DNA from: Orientallactaga sibirica
Taxonomy: Eukaryota > Chordata > Mammalia > Rodentia > Dipodidae
Reading direction: 5' to 3'
Length of the DNA stretch: 64,000 bases
Assembly: GCA_036365145.1 (NCBI GenBank)
Contig: JAEOAD010000794.1
Span: forward strand, 868,001 to 932,000
The notes under the pieces were generated by a model. That model was not told where the DNA came from. It saw only the letters and a list, made by a program, of their open reading frames with translations, and ran no database searches. Positions within the stretch are counted from its first letter, which is position 1. Each line of letters opens with the position of its first letter. Below are positions 22,405 to 32,850 of this stretch, piece by piece. Both the position numbers and the translations under genes were made by a program.

Positions 22405-22620
22405 AGGGCTGGAGATATGGCTCAGCAGTTAAGGCTCTTGCCTACAAAGCCTAAGGACCCAGGTTTGATTCCCCAGTACCCATATAAAGCCAGATGCACT
22501 GGGTGGTGCATGCATCTGAAGTTTGGTTGCAGTGGTTGGAGGCCCTGGCGCATCCATTCTCTCCCCTCCACCCACTTTCTATCTGCCTCTCTCTCAAATA
22601 AATAAAATATAAAAAATACT
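22405..22620 (+). mobile_element. SINE-A copy
   Basis: GGGCTGGAGATATGGCTCAG head, CCAGATGCACTGGGTGGTGC core and AATAAAATATAAAAAA tail. ATATTTGCAG lies before it and also at 22247, at the end of the earlier SINE. Confidence 0.88.
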
Positions 22621-22639
22621 TTCCTAGCAGTTATTGTCA

Positions 22640-24015
22640 TAGGAAGTATATATGTATAGACAGAAACATACGTAAGGTACTTTGTGTTGTTTCAGCCACC
22701 TACTGAGAGTCTTGGAATGCACAAGGATAAGGCAAGTGTGCTATTCACCTTTAAAGGTAGTTCCTGAGCATTCCCAGGAGGTGCCACAGTTATCAGGGAG
22801 CTTTCTCTATTTGATCCTTCAAGACAGACTCTTATTACGTCTCCTTTTCCAGAGAATAGAGTCTCATTTCCTCCCAAGGGGCCCAGCGCATCACAACACA
22901 AAGGCCTTTTGTAGCTCTGGGGATATTCATCTTCCCAAGGGTGATAACATGACCTTCATTACCTCTTTTGCTCAGGCAGAGAAAATAACCTTAGTTCTGG
23001 CATGGCATCTTCTACACGAACCAGTGATGGCTTATCTGCAGAGACAGCCTAGGTGTGTTAGGATTTCAGCTGCCTGCCAGGGATTTGCCCTGGTCCTCAG
23101 TGCCCTGGTCACAGAATAAGAGCTAAGTCTTCCACTTGCTAACAAGAAAGAAATGGTTGATATGTGAACTGGACTCAAGGGGGAAGCAAATGCGCACCTT
23201 TCCAGTCCAAAGATACTCAAGTCAAAAGAACACTCCACTTTTTATTAAATTCTGTATCATTGCACACCAGTTGCATTTTATTAATTTTGAAATTATATCC
23301 AGTATTAACTGTAATATTTTCATAGTTGTCTGCCCAGTAATGACAATGCCTCTTCATGAAGCTTAGCCAGCATCACTACAAAAATGCCCAATCTCCTCAG
23401 GCTGATCTCAAAAGCCCCTCTCTGTGTTGCCTCAAGATGAAAACATTTGTCCTCTGCTCTCTCTGCTGATGGGAGGGCTGGTGGTTGATTTCTCTAGACA
23501 ATGAGAAGCATGAGTCCTAGACCCATGAATTGAGGGGTCAGGGAAGATGGGATAGTAGACTCTGTCATTACAAGCTATGGCCTGTTTTCTCCTAAAGTAA
23601 ATGAAGTCAGATACAATGTTAGTTTTCCTTTGAAACCCACTCCCATTTAAGTTACCTGAAATCTGTTGTTGTGTCTCATGAATTGACCTTCACCTTGTCC
23701 CTTGAGAAACAATAAATCTTATGTTATCAAGATTATGGTCCACTTTGGGTTTTATTACATTCATTGAAAGTGCCTCTACTTACAGTCCAGATCCATTTTT
23801 CTCAGCTCTCTCTTGGGAGCTTTAAAACAAATAATAACAGCAACCTATGCCCTGTCTGCTGACACTAAACCTGGATCTGCCCAACAACCTGTCTCCTGGG
23901 CATCTAAGAACAATGAGCACACAAAAAGATGTGTACAAAATGTTTATAGGCACTTTGATTACAGCACAAACCAACAGGAAAAGCCGAACTTCCATCATCA
24001 ATGAAGTGGATCAAG
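22640..24015. other. Unassigned sequence
   Basis: No repeat family is recognised in most of it. A forward open frame of about 145 codons starts at 22682, but it has no familiar motif, no splice context and ordinary base composition. Treated as chance. AATAAATC at 23711 could be a decayed LTR or transcript end. Confidence 0.4.
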
Positions 24016-24017
24016 AA

Positions 24018-24208
24018 ATTGCATCTGGCTTAGCACTTAAGGTGCTTGCCTGCAAAGCCAAAGAACCCAGGTTCAATTCCTCAGGACCTATGCAAGCTGT
24101 ACAAGGTGGTACATGCATCTGGAATTTGTTTGTAGTGGCTCAAGTCCCTGGAGTGCCCATTCTCTACCTGCCTTTCTCTATCTGCCTGCCTATCTATTTA
24201 TCATCTAT
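24018..24208 (+). mobile_element. SINE-A copy, head truncated
   Basis: Starts in the A-box region (TCTGGCTTAGCACTTAAGG). Its CT-rich 3' part runs into the (CTAT)n array. First of four head-to-tail copies. Confidence 0.85.
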
Positions 24209-24209
24209 C

Positions 24210-24277
<68 letters not shown>
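24209..24277. repeat. (CTAT)n microsatellite
   Basis: About 17 tetranucleotide units between two SINE-A copies, probably grown from the CT-rich tail of the first. Length is likely to vary between individuals. Confidence 0.97.
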
Positions 24278-24279
<2 letters not shown>

Positions 24280-24280
24280 A

Positions 24281-24500
24281 GGGCTGGAGAGATGGCTTAG
24301 CAGTTATATGCTTGCCTGTGAAGCCTAAGGACCCTGGCTTGAGGCTCAATTCTCCAGGACCCACGTAAGCCAGATGCACAGTGGCTGGAGGCCCTGGCAT
24401 GCCCATTCTCTCTCTCTCTCTACCTGCCTATTTCTGTATCTCTCTCTCAAATAAATAAATAAAAATAAGTATTTTCAAAACATAATAGTAATAATCTTTA
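24281..24500 (+). mobile_element. SINE-A copy
   Basis: GGGCTGGAGAGATGGCTTAGCAG. Contains the extra GGCTTGAGGCTCAATTCTCC version of the B-box region and lacks the CACAAGGTGGC core (a deletion joins GATGCACA to GTGGCTGGAGG). Confidence 0.87.
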
Positions 24501-24521
24501 AAAAAAAAAAAAAAAAGAAAG

Positions 24522-24770
24522 TGGGGCTGGAGGGATGGCTTAGCAGTTAAAACATTTGCCTGCTAAGCCAAAGGACCCAGGCTCAATTCCCCAGGACCCA
24601 CATTAACCAGATGCACAAGGGGGCACGCGCGTCTAGAGTTCGTTTGCAGTGGCTGGAGGCCCTAGTGTGCCCATTCTGTCTCTCTCTCTGTCTCCCTTTC
24701 TTTCTGTCAAACAAATAAATATAAAATAGTTTAGAAAATAAAAATATTTTTAAAAAGAAATTAAAAAAAA
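24522..24770 (+). mobile_element. SINE-A copy
   Basis: GGGGCTGGAGGGATGGCTTAG head, CACAAGGGGGCACGCGCGTC core with several CpGs kept, and a long A-rich tail with several A-runs. Confidence 0.9.
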
Positions 24771-24784
24771 AGAAATTGCATCAG

Positions 24785-25015
24785 AGCTGGAGGGATGGCT
24801 TAGCATTTAAGGTGCTTGCCTACAAAGCCTAAGGACCCAGGTTCAATTCCCCAGTACTCACATAAGCCAGATGCACAAGGTGATGCATGCTTTTGGAGCT
24901 CGTTTGCAGTGGCTAGAGGCCCTGGCATGCTCTTTCTCTCTCTCTCTCTCTCTCTCTCCCTCTTTCTCACTGTCTCTTAAATAATAAATAAAATATTTTA
25001 TTAAAAAGAGAAATT
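24785..25015 (+). mobile_element. SINE-A copy
   Basis: GAGCTGGAGGGATGGCTTAGCATTTAAGG. The flank AAAGAAATTGCAT before it (24767) recurs as AGAGAAATTGCATT after it (25008), a target duplication. Confidence 0.9.
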
Positions 25016-25084
25016 GCATTGTATTAACCCAATGGATTGCATCCCAGTTACTCTCAGTAACATGTCTGAGTCTCACATACAGCA

Positions 25085-25625
25085 AGGCTCCACTTACACC
25101 ACATCACACATGGGCCCAACGCTCAGAGACCATCATGGAAGAGGTGGCAGAAAGAATGGAACAGCCAAAGGATGGGGAGGAATGCTTTGAAATGCTGTCT
25201 TACTTTTTTGTTGCTTTTGTTTTGTTTTGTTTTGTTTTGCTTTTTCAAGAAAAGGTCTCACTCTAGCCCAGGCTGACCCAGAATTCATTATGTATTCTCA
25301 GGGTGGCCTCGAACTCCCGGCGATCCTCCTATCTCTGCTTCTTGAGTGCTGGGATTAAAGGCATGTGTCACCACACCTGGTGGAATGCTGTCTTCCAGAC
25401 ACAAAGTGGTCACGACATTCATGACCTCATAGTGGCTGGCACTACCTACACAGGTTCTGCATAATAGAAGGGGGATAAATGATATCAAAACAGTCAGAAA
25501 GAAGGGGGAATCCAGTGGAGGGGTGGTGGAAAGGAAAAGGTAGGGTGATGGGAGGGGATGATAATTATGACATAGTGTCTATATGTATTGGAGGTTGTCA
25601 ATAAAAAGTTTAAAAAAAGGAATGG
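25085..25625 (+). mobile_element. L1 3'UTR end, interrupted by B1
   Basis: CCATCATGGAAGAGGTGGCAGAAAG, then CCAGACACAAAGTGGTC, CATGACCTCATAGTGGCTGGCACTACCTACAC and a terminal GGTTGTCAATAAAAAGTTTAAAAAAAGG. Same tail family as 53780, 59240 and 15685. Confidence 0.75.
25202..25383 (-). mobile_element. B1-like SINE
   Basis: Reverse copy with a (TTTTG)n tail complement at 25222-25240. AATGCTGTCTT is repeated at 25191-25201 and 25384-25394, an 11-bp target duplication inside the L1 tail. Confidence 0.92.
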
Positions 25626-25837
25626 GCAAACTAACATCAAACAGTACTGGTGCCCTATTCTGGTGCTGTGAATCCTTGAAAGGGCCTGGAGGAAATTTCT
25701 GGGGTAAGAGGCACAGGAAACATTACAAAGCTTCTTCTAGGTTGGTGTATATAGGAATACATTTGTGTAAAACTTCATTGAGCCATATACTTAGGTTAGT
25801 ATACTCTAATATACCATAATGAATAAAAAATTTTGTT

Positions 25838-26003
25838 TAGGTGTGCGTGGTGGCGCACGCCTTTAATCCCAGCACTTGGGAGGCAGAGATAGGTGGATCA
25901 TTGTGAGTTCGAGGCCTCCCTGAGACTACAGAGTGAATTTCAGGTGATCCTGGGCTAGAGTGGGACCCTACCTTGTAAAACCAAAGGAAAAAAAAAAAAA
26001 GCA
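25838..26003 (+). mobile_element. B1-like SINE
   Basis: TTAGGTGTGCGTGGTGGCGCACGCC to CTACCTTGTAAAACCAAAGG and an A-run. Mildly diverged. Confidence 0.88.
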
Positions 26004-26039
26004 AAATTACCTTCTTAGTAAAACACCTTCATAGGGTGT

Positions 26040-26290
26040 TGAAAAACTCGGTTCCAAGCTGGTGGCACTTTTTGGGAAGGTTGTGTACAGCCTTGTTGGA
26101 AGAAGTGGGTTAAGGGAGTTGAGCTGGCCTTGAGGTTTCACTTATATCCTGGCCAGACTTCCTGTTCGCCCTCTCTTCCTGACTACGGATGCTCCTGCAG
26201 CCGAGCCTTCATCGCCATGGTGGACTGCACCCCAGGAACTCTATGCCCAAATGAACCTTTCCTTCCTTAAGCTTCCACAATGCTGCCCAG
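26040..26290 (+). mobile_element. Probable MaLR (ORR1/MT-like) LTR fragment
   Basis: GGTGGCACTTTTTGGGAAGG...GCCTTGTTGGAAGAAGTGGGTT...CTTGAGGTTTC...GCCATGGTGGAC...AATGAACCTTTCCTTCCTTAA follows the block order of rodent MaLR LTRs (GCCTTGTTGGAG..., GCCATG..., AATAAA-like, CCTTT). Both termini are lost. Confidence 0.45.
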
Positions 26291-26299
26291 ACTGGCTCC

Positions 26300-27280
26300 A
26301 AACTCTTGCTGGGTTCAAGGGGCTCTTCTGCCCCAGCCTCCCGACTAGCTGAGATTACAGGTTCACACCACTGGGCTCAGTTTTTTTTCTCTTGAAGAAA
26401 GAAGGGGACAGGAATGAGAAGTGTCTGACCAGGCTCTCCCTTTTCTCCATCTGGGAACCATGTGCCAGTGTCCTCTGGCTGCCACAGACTGTCTCAAGGG
26501 CCTACAGTCTCACAGTGAGAGAGCACCGCGTCATCGGCCACCTTAGCCACCACACACAGCTGTTCCCTGTGAGCTGCATTGTTCCTCTGAGACCATGTTT
26601 CCAGAATGACCTTTCCGGTCTGTCCCCAGGCTACCAGCGACAGAAGCAAAGCTCTGTGCAACGTGCCTCGCAGCACTCTGCAGATCTGAGGAGGTGAGGC
26701 AAGTGCAGAGGTGCTGGCTGCAGCACGTCTTCCTCTCTAGCCTCAGGAAGTACTCAGCTCTTCCCCCTGAACGCGGACCCTGCTGACCCTCAGGGGTCCC
26801 AGACACTCGCGAATGCGAATGCGAATGCGAATGCGAATGCAAAGGCGGCGACACCAGCGGCCTACAGCCTTCTCTGGGCTTCTCCCAGGCTCTCTCTCGG
26901 TGGTTTCAGGTCTGCAAACTGACTGTGACGAGCTTTCCAGCTCCTTGCCTTCTGCATAGGCCTTCTGGGTTCCGGTTCCAGCTTCCTGCTTTGGTTCTGG
27001 ATTCCCATGTCCCGCCTGCATCAGTTCTTCTGAACAGTGTGTGAGCCCCTTTTCTCTAATCCCCCACTTTGCTTTCTAGACTTTATCCCAGTTACTAGTG
27101 AAGTTGAATACGGCCAATTCTCAGAATCTCGATTCTGAAGCCCTCCTCCTCCTTTTGCTTTCTGATTCAACCCTGACTGATAACAACATGGAAGGGCATG
27201 AGGGAACCTTCCAGGATATTGGAAATGTTCTCGCCTGGATCTATTGATTGTTATAAGGGGGTCTATTTAATTTAAAATAT
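26300..27280. other. Unassigned, relatively GC-rich sequence
   Basis: No repeat family recognised apart from the hexamer at 26811. Open frames of about 100 codons on both strands overlap and have no familiar motif. There is no convincing donor/acceptor pair, so I do not call an exon. Confidence 0.4.
26811..26840. repeat. (GAATGC)5 hexanucleotide repeat
   Basis: Five perfect tandem copies of GAATGC, each creating a CpG at the unit junction (GCGAATGC). On the minus strand it would encode repeating Arg-Ile. Confidence 0.97.
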
Positions 27281-27282
27281 AT

Positions 27283-27324
27283 ATATATATTATTTATTTA
27301 TTTATTTGAGAGAGAGAAACAGGC

Positions 27325-27355
<31 letters not shown>

Positions 27356-27502
27356 ATGGGTGCACTAGGGCCTCCAGCCACTGCAAAGGAACTCGAGATG
27401 CATGCACCCCTGCATCTGGCTTACCTGGGTCCTGGAGAGTCTAACCGGGATCCTTTGGCTTTGCAGGCAAATGCCTTAGCTGATAAGCCATCTCTCCAAC
27501 CC
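27283..27502 (-). mobile_element. SINE-A copy
   Basis: Reverse copy from a TTATTTATTTATTTGAGAGAGAG tail complement to GCCATCTCTCCAACCC. (GA)n inside. Its tail adjoins a short (AT)n run at 27278-27290. Confidence 0.88.
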
Positions 27503-27504
27503 GG

Positions 27505-28335
27505 TCTACTTCATTTTTTAAAAAGCATCAAATTCTATACTTGAAATTTGTGCACGTTACCATTTATATCCTGTGTCAAAGTAACTTGTTTTGAAAGCAT
27601 GACTTATGAAACTTTATCAGATAAGTTAAGTAGGACACCAACAGTAGGTGGAAGGCAAGTCCCCTCTGTCATCCACATGGGCCACACACTTATGGCCTCA
27701 GAGCATCTTTGCTGTGGCTGCGGCTGTGGCTGTCGCTGCTGCTAAGGCTGCTAGTGCTGAATATGTAATAGTCCTTCAAAGGACTCTTCTGCCTGCTGCT
27801 TATGACAATAAGAGATCATGATTACAAATGGCTTTAGACTGTAGAGAGAGCTTTGGTCTTCATTAAGGTTTATTTGTGACTGTTCCAATGGTGGTTTCTC
27901 CGAGAAGAAGAATGCCGATGGTAATTAGGCCCTCCTAATTGCAGTAGTCACTGATTGCCTGTATTAAAAACATTTGAGGAAGTGTAGCAATTAAAGCTTT
28001 GGGAAATATTTAAAAAACAAAGTGAAAAGAGGCCTCAGAGTGCAAGGACACAGAGAGGCAGCCAGGAGCCCTGCCCAGCTGGAATGGACCCTTGGCAGCC
28101 CCAGACGTCTGGGTAGACAGTGCACTCCTTGGACAGTGGCCACAACAATCTTGAGGAGAAAGAGGTAAGTTTCCTCCTAGGCATTCTGCAGGCATGGCTG
28201 GGAAACTGCCAACGGAAAGGCAAGGCAGAAGAGAGAGATTTTGCAAACAGTGCATAGAGGTTACAATAATGCCAAACATGCATTAGCTATAAAGTCACAC
28301 ACATCACACACACACACACCCCTCCTGAATGTGGG
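27505..28335. other. Unassigned sequence with a short GCTGTG-type repeat
   Basis: 27709-27745 is a short cryptic repeat of GCTGTG/GCTGCG units. CA-rich sequence lies at 28298-28320. No gene is recognised. Confidence 0.4.
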
Positions 28336-28475
28336 CAGCAGCTAAAGCATTGATCCCATTTTAACCATGAGGCATTCAGGAATTCATTTAAAGAAAGCTA
28401 CAACCTCTCCCAAGGTCACATCCCCAGCAGGTAAAGGATCCCAGTTCAAACCCAAGTCTACTTGATCTCCAAGCA
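28336..28475 (+). mobile_element. MIR SINE relic
   Basis: GATCCCATTTTAACCATGAGG...CTCCCAAGGTCACATCCCCAGC...GATCCCAGTTCAAACCCAAGTCT follows the conserved MIR core (CCATTTTACAGATGAGG...CAAGGTCACACAGC...TTTGAACCCAGG). Ancient mammalian repeat. Confidence 0.75.
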
Positions 28476-29020
28476 TATTCTGTGAGTGAAATCAGTGTGC
28501 TACGTCCTTCTCATTCTCCATGCTCTGGATTCATGCGGCCACCAGTGGCCCCGCCAAAGAAGCTCAAGTTCATGCCAATCCCTCCCACCATCCTGCAGCA
28601 TGCCTCTCTCAATAACATATTTCCAATCAACAAATCAGTAACAACTTTTCCTGCACATCCTGCTTCCTGCCCAGTCCCTGCTCGAGAGCTGGAAGGAGAC
28701 CTTCACCCTCTCACCCTAGGCTCCCTGAGAATGAGGCCTTCGTCCCTGCCCAGACAAAGCCACAGACCCAGAGTCTTTCATCCGTCTCTTTGCAAGAATT
28801 CTGGTCACATTTCTTTGCTCATTTCTAAAGTTTTTCAACTGTTAACAGAGCTTCCTTTTCCACTAGCCCCTCCCCCCCCCGTATTTCTTTTCATCAATCA
28901 CTTTCAAGAATCATACGCTGACACCCAGAAAGATTCATTTGGCCCTTCTTCAAGCACATGAAGCATTTTAGCACTGGGGCACCCATGGCTGCACACCCCA
29001 TTCTAGGCAAGTGCTTTACC
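28476..29020. other. Unassigned sequence with a long chance reading frame
   Basis: A forward open frame of 159 codons (28482-28961) is proline- and serine-rich and matches nothing I recognise. It abuts a MIR and a B1, has no splice signals or promoter context, and is judged non-coding. Confidence 0.4.
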
Positions 29021-29021
29021 A

Positions 29022-29123
29022 CTGAGCTACATAGTCTCAGGATGGCCTTGAACTCACTGCAATCCTCCTACCTCTGCCTCCCAAGTGCTGAGATTAAAGG
29101 TGTGCACCACCATGCCCGGCTAA
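29022..29123 (-). mobile_element. B1-like fragment
   Basis: Reverse 5' part only, from CTACATAGTCTCAGGATGGCC to CCACCATGCCCGGCTA. The 3' half is missing. Confidence 0.85.
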
Positions 29124-29127
29124 AGTT

Positions 29128-29365
29128 TTGTTTTTTAAAAAATATTTTATTTTTATTTATTTATTTATTTGACAGAGAAAGGGAGGCGAGAAAGAGGAAA
29201 GAGAGAGAATGGGCATGCCAGGGCCTCCAGCCACTGCAGACGAACTCCAGACACATGTGCCTCTTTGTGCATTTGGCTAAGGTGGGTCCTGGGGAATTGA
29301 ACCTGGGTCTTTTGGCTTTGCAGGCAAACTCCTTAACCACTAAGCCATCCATCCCTCCAGCCCCA
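29128..29365 (-). mobile_element. SINE-A copy
   Basis: Full-length reverse copy with a (TTTA)n tail complement and a GGCGAGAAAGAGG variant of the purine stretch. Ends CATCCATCCCTCCAGCCCC. Confidence 0.9.
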
Positions 29366-29369
29366 GCCT

Positions 29370-29875
29370 TGCATTTTTATTTCTAAAGTGTGACATATTA
29401 TTTCCTCTATGTCCCTGTGAAGTTTCATCTCAGGCAAAGGTGTTCTCAAATTCACCTGCCTTGGAGAAAGGGTGTTTCGAGCACACAGGTACTATGTCGA
29501 CAAATAAACAAGATTAAAATCGTATTTCCATCTCTAATTGGTACTGGCACCCTAGGAGAAATACTGGTCCATTAAGTAAGGAATGCTAATTGCTTACTCA
29601 CCTCCTACTGACAGTGATGACTGGCTTGGTTAAGGGTTTTTATTAAGACCCATTAAAGGGAAGGTTGGGCAGTAAGTTTCTGGGTTGCTTGGAAGGCAGA
29701 GACTTTGCACACAGATGTTGAGCGTGTGCAGTGAGAAGTGCAGGAAGATGCAGGTGAATGGGGAAACATTCCAGTGACGGGAGGACAGCCGATAGGAGTA
29801 AAGGAACAATGATCACATGCATCAGACATGTTCTTTGATCTAATATTTTCATTTAAAACACTTAATCTTTTCTGA
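29370..29875. other. Unassigned sequence
   Basis: No repeat or exon signal recognised between the SINE and the MIR. Confidence 0.4.
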
Positions 29876-30085
29876 CAGATGCACAGGTGCCATTCTGAGC
29901 ACTTGATGTGTGCTGTTTCATTTATCCTCCATGCAATCCCTGAGGTGGGAATTATTAGCATTCCCATTGTATGCATGAGGAAAGTGAAGCCCACGGAGGT
30001 AAAGTAACTTGTTCAGAGTCACTGATCTAGTGAGTAACTGAGTCACATTCAAACCCAGGTCCATCAACTTTGACACCCATGCTGC
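29876..30085 (+). mobile_element. MIR SINE, long copy
   Basis: Over 200 bp of MIR: GAGCACTTGATGTGTGC, CCTGAGGTGGGAATTATTAGCATTCCCATTGT, GAGGAAAGTGAAGCCC, AAGTAACTTGTTCAGAGTCAC and ATTCAAACCCAGGTCC, in the expected order. Confidence 0.88.
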
Positions 30086-30162
30086 TGAACACACAAACAC
30101 TCACATAAAGTAGTGAGCTTTGCGGTGTCTACGGTTCAAAAACAAAAGAAAACAATTCCACT

Positions 30163-30330
30163 TGCTAGGTGTGATAACACACATCTGAAAACCCAGCCCT
30201 GGAGAGACAAATGCAGGAGAATGACAAGTTTAAGGCCAGCCTAGGCCATGTAGCAAAGTCAAGGCTAGCCTTGGCTACACAGTAAGACCATAGTCCCTGC
30301 GAAAAGAAAGAAAAAGGAAAAGAAGAAAAC
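30163..30330 (+). mobile_element. B1-like SINE, old
   Basis: GCTAGGTGTGATAACACACATCTG head and GCCTTGGCTACACAGTAAGACC. Part of the middle (GGCCAGCCTAGGCC / AAGGCTAGCCTTGGC) is repeated, as in some old B1/proto-B1 forms. Confidence 0.65.
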
Positions 30331-30373
30331 AATTCTGCTTATAATAACATTACAAAAGAATAAAGTACTTTGG

Positions 30374-30663
30374 GGTTGGAGAGATGGCTTAGCGGTTAAG
30401 GCACCTGCCTGCTAAGCCTAAGAATGCTGGTTCCAATCTCCAGCGGTTCCAATCTCCAGGTCCCACGTTTAGCCAGATGCAAAGTGATGCAAGGGCGCAA
30501 TGCTGCATTTGCCCACAAGGGGGTGCACACATCTGGATTTCATTCACAGTAGCTGAGAGACTGCTGGCGCGCCCATCTCTATCTGTCTTCCTCTCCCTCT
30601 CTGTCTCTCTCTGTGTCTCTCTCCAAAATAAATAAATAAATAAAAATAAATAAATAAATAAAA
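30374..30663 (+). mobile_element. SINE-A, long CAAGGGCGC subfamily
   Basis: About 290 bp. Carries GCAAGGGCGCAATGC and CCACAAGGGGGTGC blocks not found in the standard copy, and shares these with 61421-61695. GGTTCCAATCTCCAG is tandemly duplicated inside. AGAATAAAGTACTTTGG is repeated exactly at 30357-30373 and 30664-30680 (17-bp target duplication). Confidence 0.92.
30513..30526 (+). promoter_or_regulatory. CTCF-like core motif within SINE
   Basis: CCACAAGGGGGTGC differs at two positions from the common CTCF core CCACCAGGGGGCGC. Binding is not shown by the sequence. See the better match at 61544. Confidence 0.3.
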
Positions 30664-30835
30664 AGAATAAAGTACTTTGGAATAACTTCAACATGAAAAA
30701 CTGGCCCTTATTGAAAGAATTAAAGATAATCCAATTAACATAAAGACACCATTTGTGGATTGACAGTGTGGCTAAGATTCCTCAAACTGATGCACAAACT
30801 CAATACAATACTTACCAATAAGGACGTTCTTGGGC

Positions 30836-31060
30836 TGAAGAGATGGCTTAGCAGTTAAGACACTTGCCTGAAAAGTGTAAGGACCCAGGTTCAATTCCCC
30901 AGTACCTACATAAGCCAGATGCACAAGGTGGCATATGTGTCTGGAGTTTATTTGCAGTGGCTAGAGGTCTTGGTGTACCCATTCTCTCTATGTGCCTCTT
31001 TCTCCCACTCTTTGTCTCTCTAATAAATAAATAAATAAATAAAATATTTTAAAATTATTA
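30836..31060 (+). mobile_element. SINE-A copy
   Basis: GGGCTGAAGAGATGGCTTAG to (AATA)n tail. Left arm of an inverted pair with the next element. Confidence 0.9.
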
Positions 31061-31064
31061 ATTA

Positions 31065-31272
31065 ATTCGTTTATTCATTTGTGAGAGAGAGAAAGAGGCA
31101 GAGAGAGAACGAGAGAGAGTGTAGGCACACCAGGGCCTCTAGGCACTGCAAACAAACTACAGGCACATGCACCCTCTTGTGTATCTGGCTTTTATGGGTA
31201 CTGGGGAATCAAACCTGTGTTCTTGGACTTTGCAGGCAAATGCCTTAACCTCTAAGCCATCTCTCCAGCTCC
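31065..31272 (-). mobile_element. SINE-A copy
   Basis: Reverse copy from TTTATTCATTTGTGAGAGAG to CATCTCTCCAGCTCC. Tail-to-tail with the preceding copy, with almost no spacer. Confidence 0.9.
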
Positions 31273-31310
31273 TGCACCCCAAAAAAATTTTTTTAAAAAG
31301 ACATTCTTAG

Positions 31311-31462
31311 CCAGGTGTGGTAGTGCATGCCTTTAATCCCAGCACTTGGGAGGCAGAGGTAGGAGGATTGCTGTGAGTTCGAGGCCACCCTGAGACTACA
31401 GAGTGAATTACGGGTCAGCCTGAGCTACAGTGAGACCTTACCTCAAAAAAAAAAAAAAATTT
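31311..31462 (+). mobile_element. B1-like SINE
   Basis: AGCCAGGTGTGGTAGTGCATGCC to CTTACCTCAAAAA. AAAAGACATTCTT occurs at 31295 and 31466, a target duplication. Confidence 0.9.
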
Positions 31463-31568
31463 TTTAAAAGACATTCTTCCTAGACTGAAAGACAGTGCAG
31501 CTCAGATTCCTCAAGCTGAAGTATAAACTCAATACAATACTTGCCAGTACCTCAGTAGCCTTGGGTTT

Positions 31569-31595
31569 TTGTTGTTGTTGTTGTTGTTGTTGCAG
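31569..31595. repeat. (GTT)n microsatellite
   Basis: About eight GTT units following GGGTTTTT, inside the old L1. Confidence 0.95.
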
Positions 31596-31819
31596 AAATA
31601 GATAGGCCTAGCCCCAGAATTCAGATAGATGTTCAAAGAACCCAGAAGGACCAAAACAATCTTGGTGGCAGGACAAACTTGGAGGACCCATACCTCCCTG
31701 GCTGTTTAAGCACACTACTGAGATACAACATGAAGGACATGCAGTGCTCACAGAAAGTACATAGGTCAGTGAACCAGACTTGAGAGGGAGAATATAGTGA
31801 AATATTTATAGTGAGATAT

Positions 31820-32032
31820 TTTCTTTTTAAATATTTTATTTTTACTTATTTATCTATTTGAGAGAGAGAGAGAGAGACAGATAGAGAGAGAATAGGTATG
31901 GCAGGGCCTCCAACCAATGCAAATGAACTCCAGACACATGTGCATCTGGTTAACATGGGTCCTGGGGAATCAAACCTGGCTCCTTTGGCTTTGTAGGCAA
32001 GTGCCTTAACCACTAAACCGTCTCTCCAGCCC
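31820..32032 (-). mobile_element. SINE-A copy
   Basis: Reverse copy, TTATCTATTTGAGAGAGAG to GTCTCTCCAGCCC. GAAATATTT flanks it on the left (31799) and CGAAATATTTTC on the right (32039). The body lacks the CACAAGGTGGC core. Confidence 0.9.
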
Positions 32033-32285
32033 TAGAGCGAAATATTTTCAACAAGGTGCCAAGTTAAGAAAGATTAGCCTTCAGCATATGGATGTTCACA
32101 TGCCAAAGAATGAGGTTGTCCCCATCCTCATACTTACATAATAATAATTCAAAACCAATCAGACCTCAGTGTAAAAGCTAAAATATAAAACTTCTAGAAG
32201 AAAACAACTGAGTAAACCATGATGACCTTGTTCAGGGGATGTCTTCTTACAAATGGCACTAAAAGCACAACTGACATAAAAAAAA

Positions 32286-32500
32286 AAAGGACTTAGTAGT
32301 TAAGGTGCTTGTGTGCTAAGCCAAAGGACCCAAGTTCTATTCTCCAGGACCCATGTAAGCCAGATGCACTAGGTGGTACATGCATCTAGAGTTCACTTAC
32401 AGTGGCTAAAGGCCTGGTGCATCTTTTCTCTCTATCTCTATATGCCTCTTTCTCTCTCTCTTTCAAGTAAATAAAATAAATTTAAAAAAAAAATAGATAA
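32286..32500 (+). mobile_element. SINE-A copy, head truncated
   Basis: Begins within the A-box region (GGACTTAGTAGTTAAGG). CCAGATGCACTAGGTGGTAC core, AATAAAATAAATTT tail. Confidence 0.85.
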
Positions 32501-32566
32501 ATTAAGTACCAGAAAAATTTTTAATAAATTGTGTTTGAGGTGGCATTATCAACAAAGTGAAAATGG

Positions 32567-32768
32567 GCTGGGGAAATGGCTCAGCAGTTAAAAGCACTTG
32601 CTTGCAAAGCCTGACTGGATTCAACTCCCCGCACCCACAGAAAGCCAGATATACAAAGTGGTGCATGTGTGTGGAGTTTGTTTAAATGGCAAGAGGCCCT
32701 GGAGCACCCATACTCACCCTCTCTCCTGTGTTCTGTCTCTCTTCAATAAATAAATAAAATATGAAATG
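32567..32768 (+). mobile_element. SINE-A copy
   Basis: GGGCTGGGGAAATGGCTCAG head, GATATACAAAGTGGTGC core and AATAAAATATG tail. The flank GTGAAAATG precedes it and GTGAAAAGAA follows it. Confidence 0.87.
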
Positions 32769-32850
32769 TGAAAAGAAAGCCAGGTCCAGTGACTCACATC
32801 TGCAATCCCAGCACTAAGGAAAGTAAGGCAAAAGAATGGCAACAATTTTA

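Noticed and set aside
22682..23119. A 145-codon forward frame
   Set aside because: Starts just after a SINE-A copy and has no familiar motif, homologous exon pattern or conserved-looking segment that I can identify.
24209..24277. Regular repeats resembling an array
   Set aside because: Simple (CTAT)n microsatellite with no spacers; not a CRISPR array, and the DNA is mammalian.
28482..28961. Longest uninterrupted forward frame (159 codons)
   Set aside because: No recognisable domain, low-complexity Pro/Ser content, borders a MIR and a B1, and no splice or promoter context. Fits chance.
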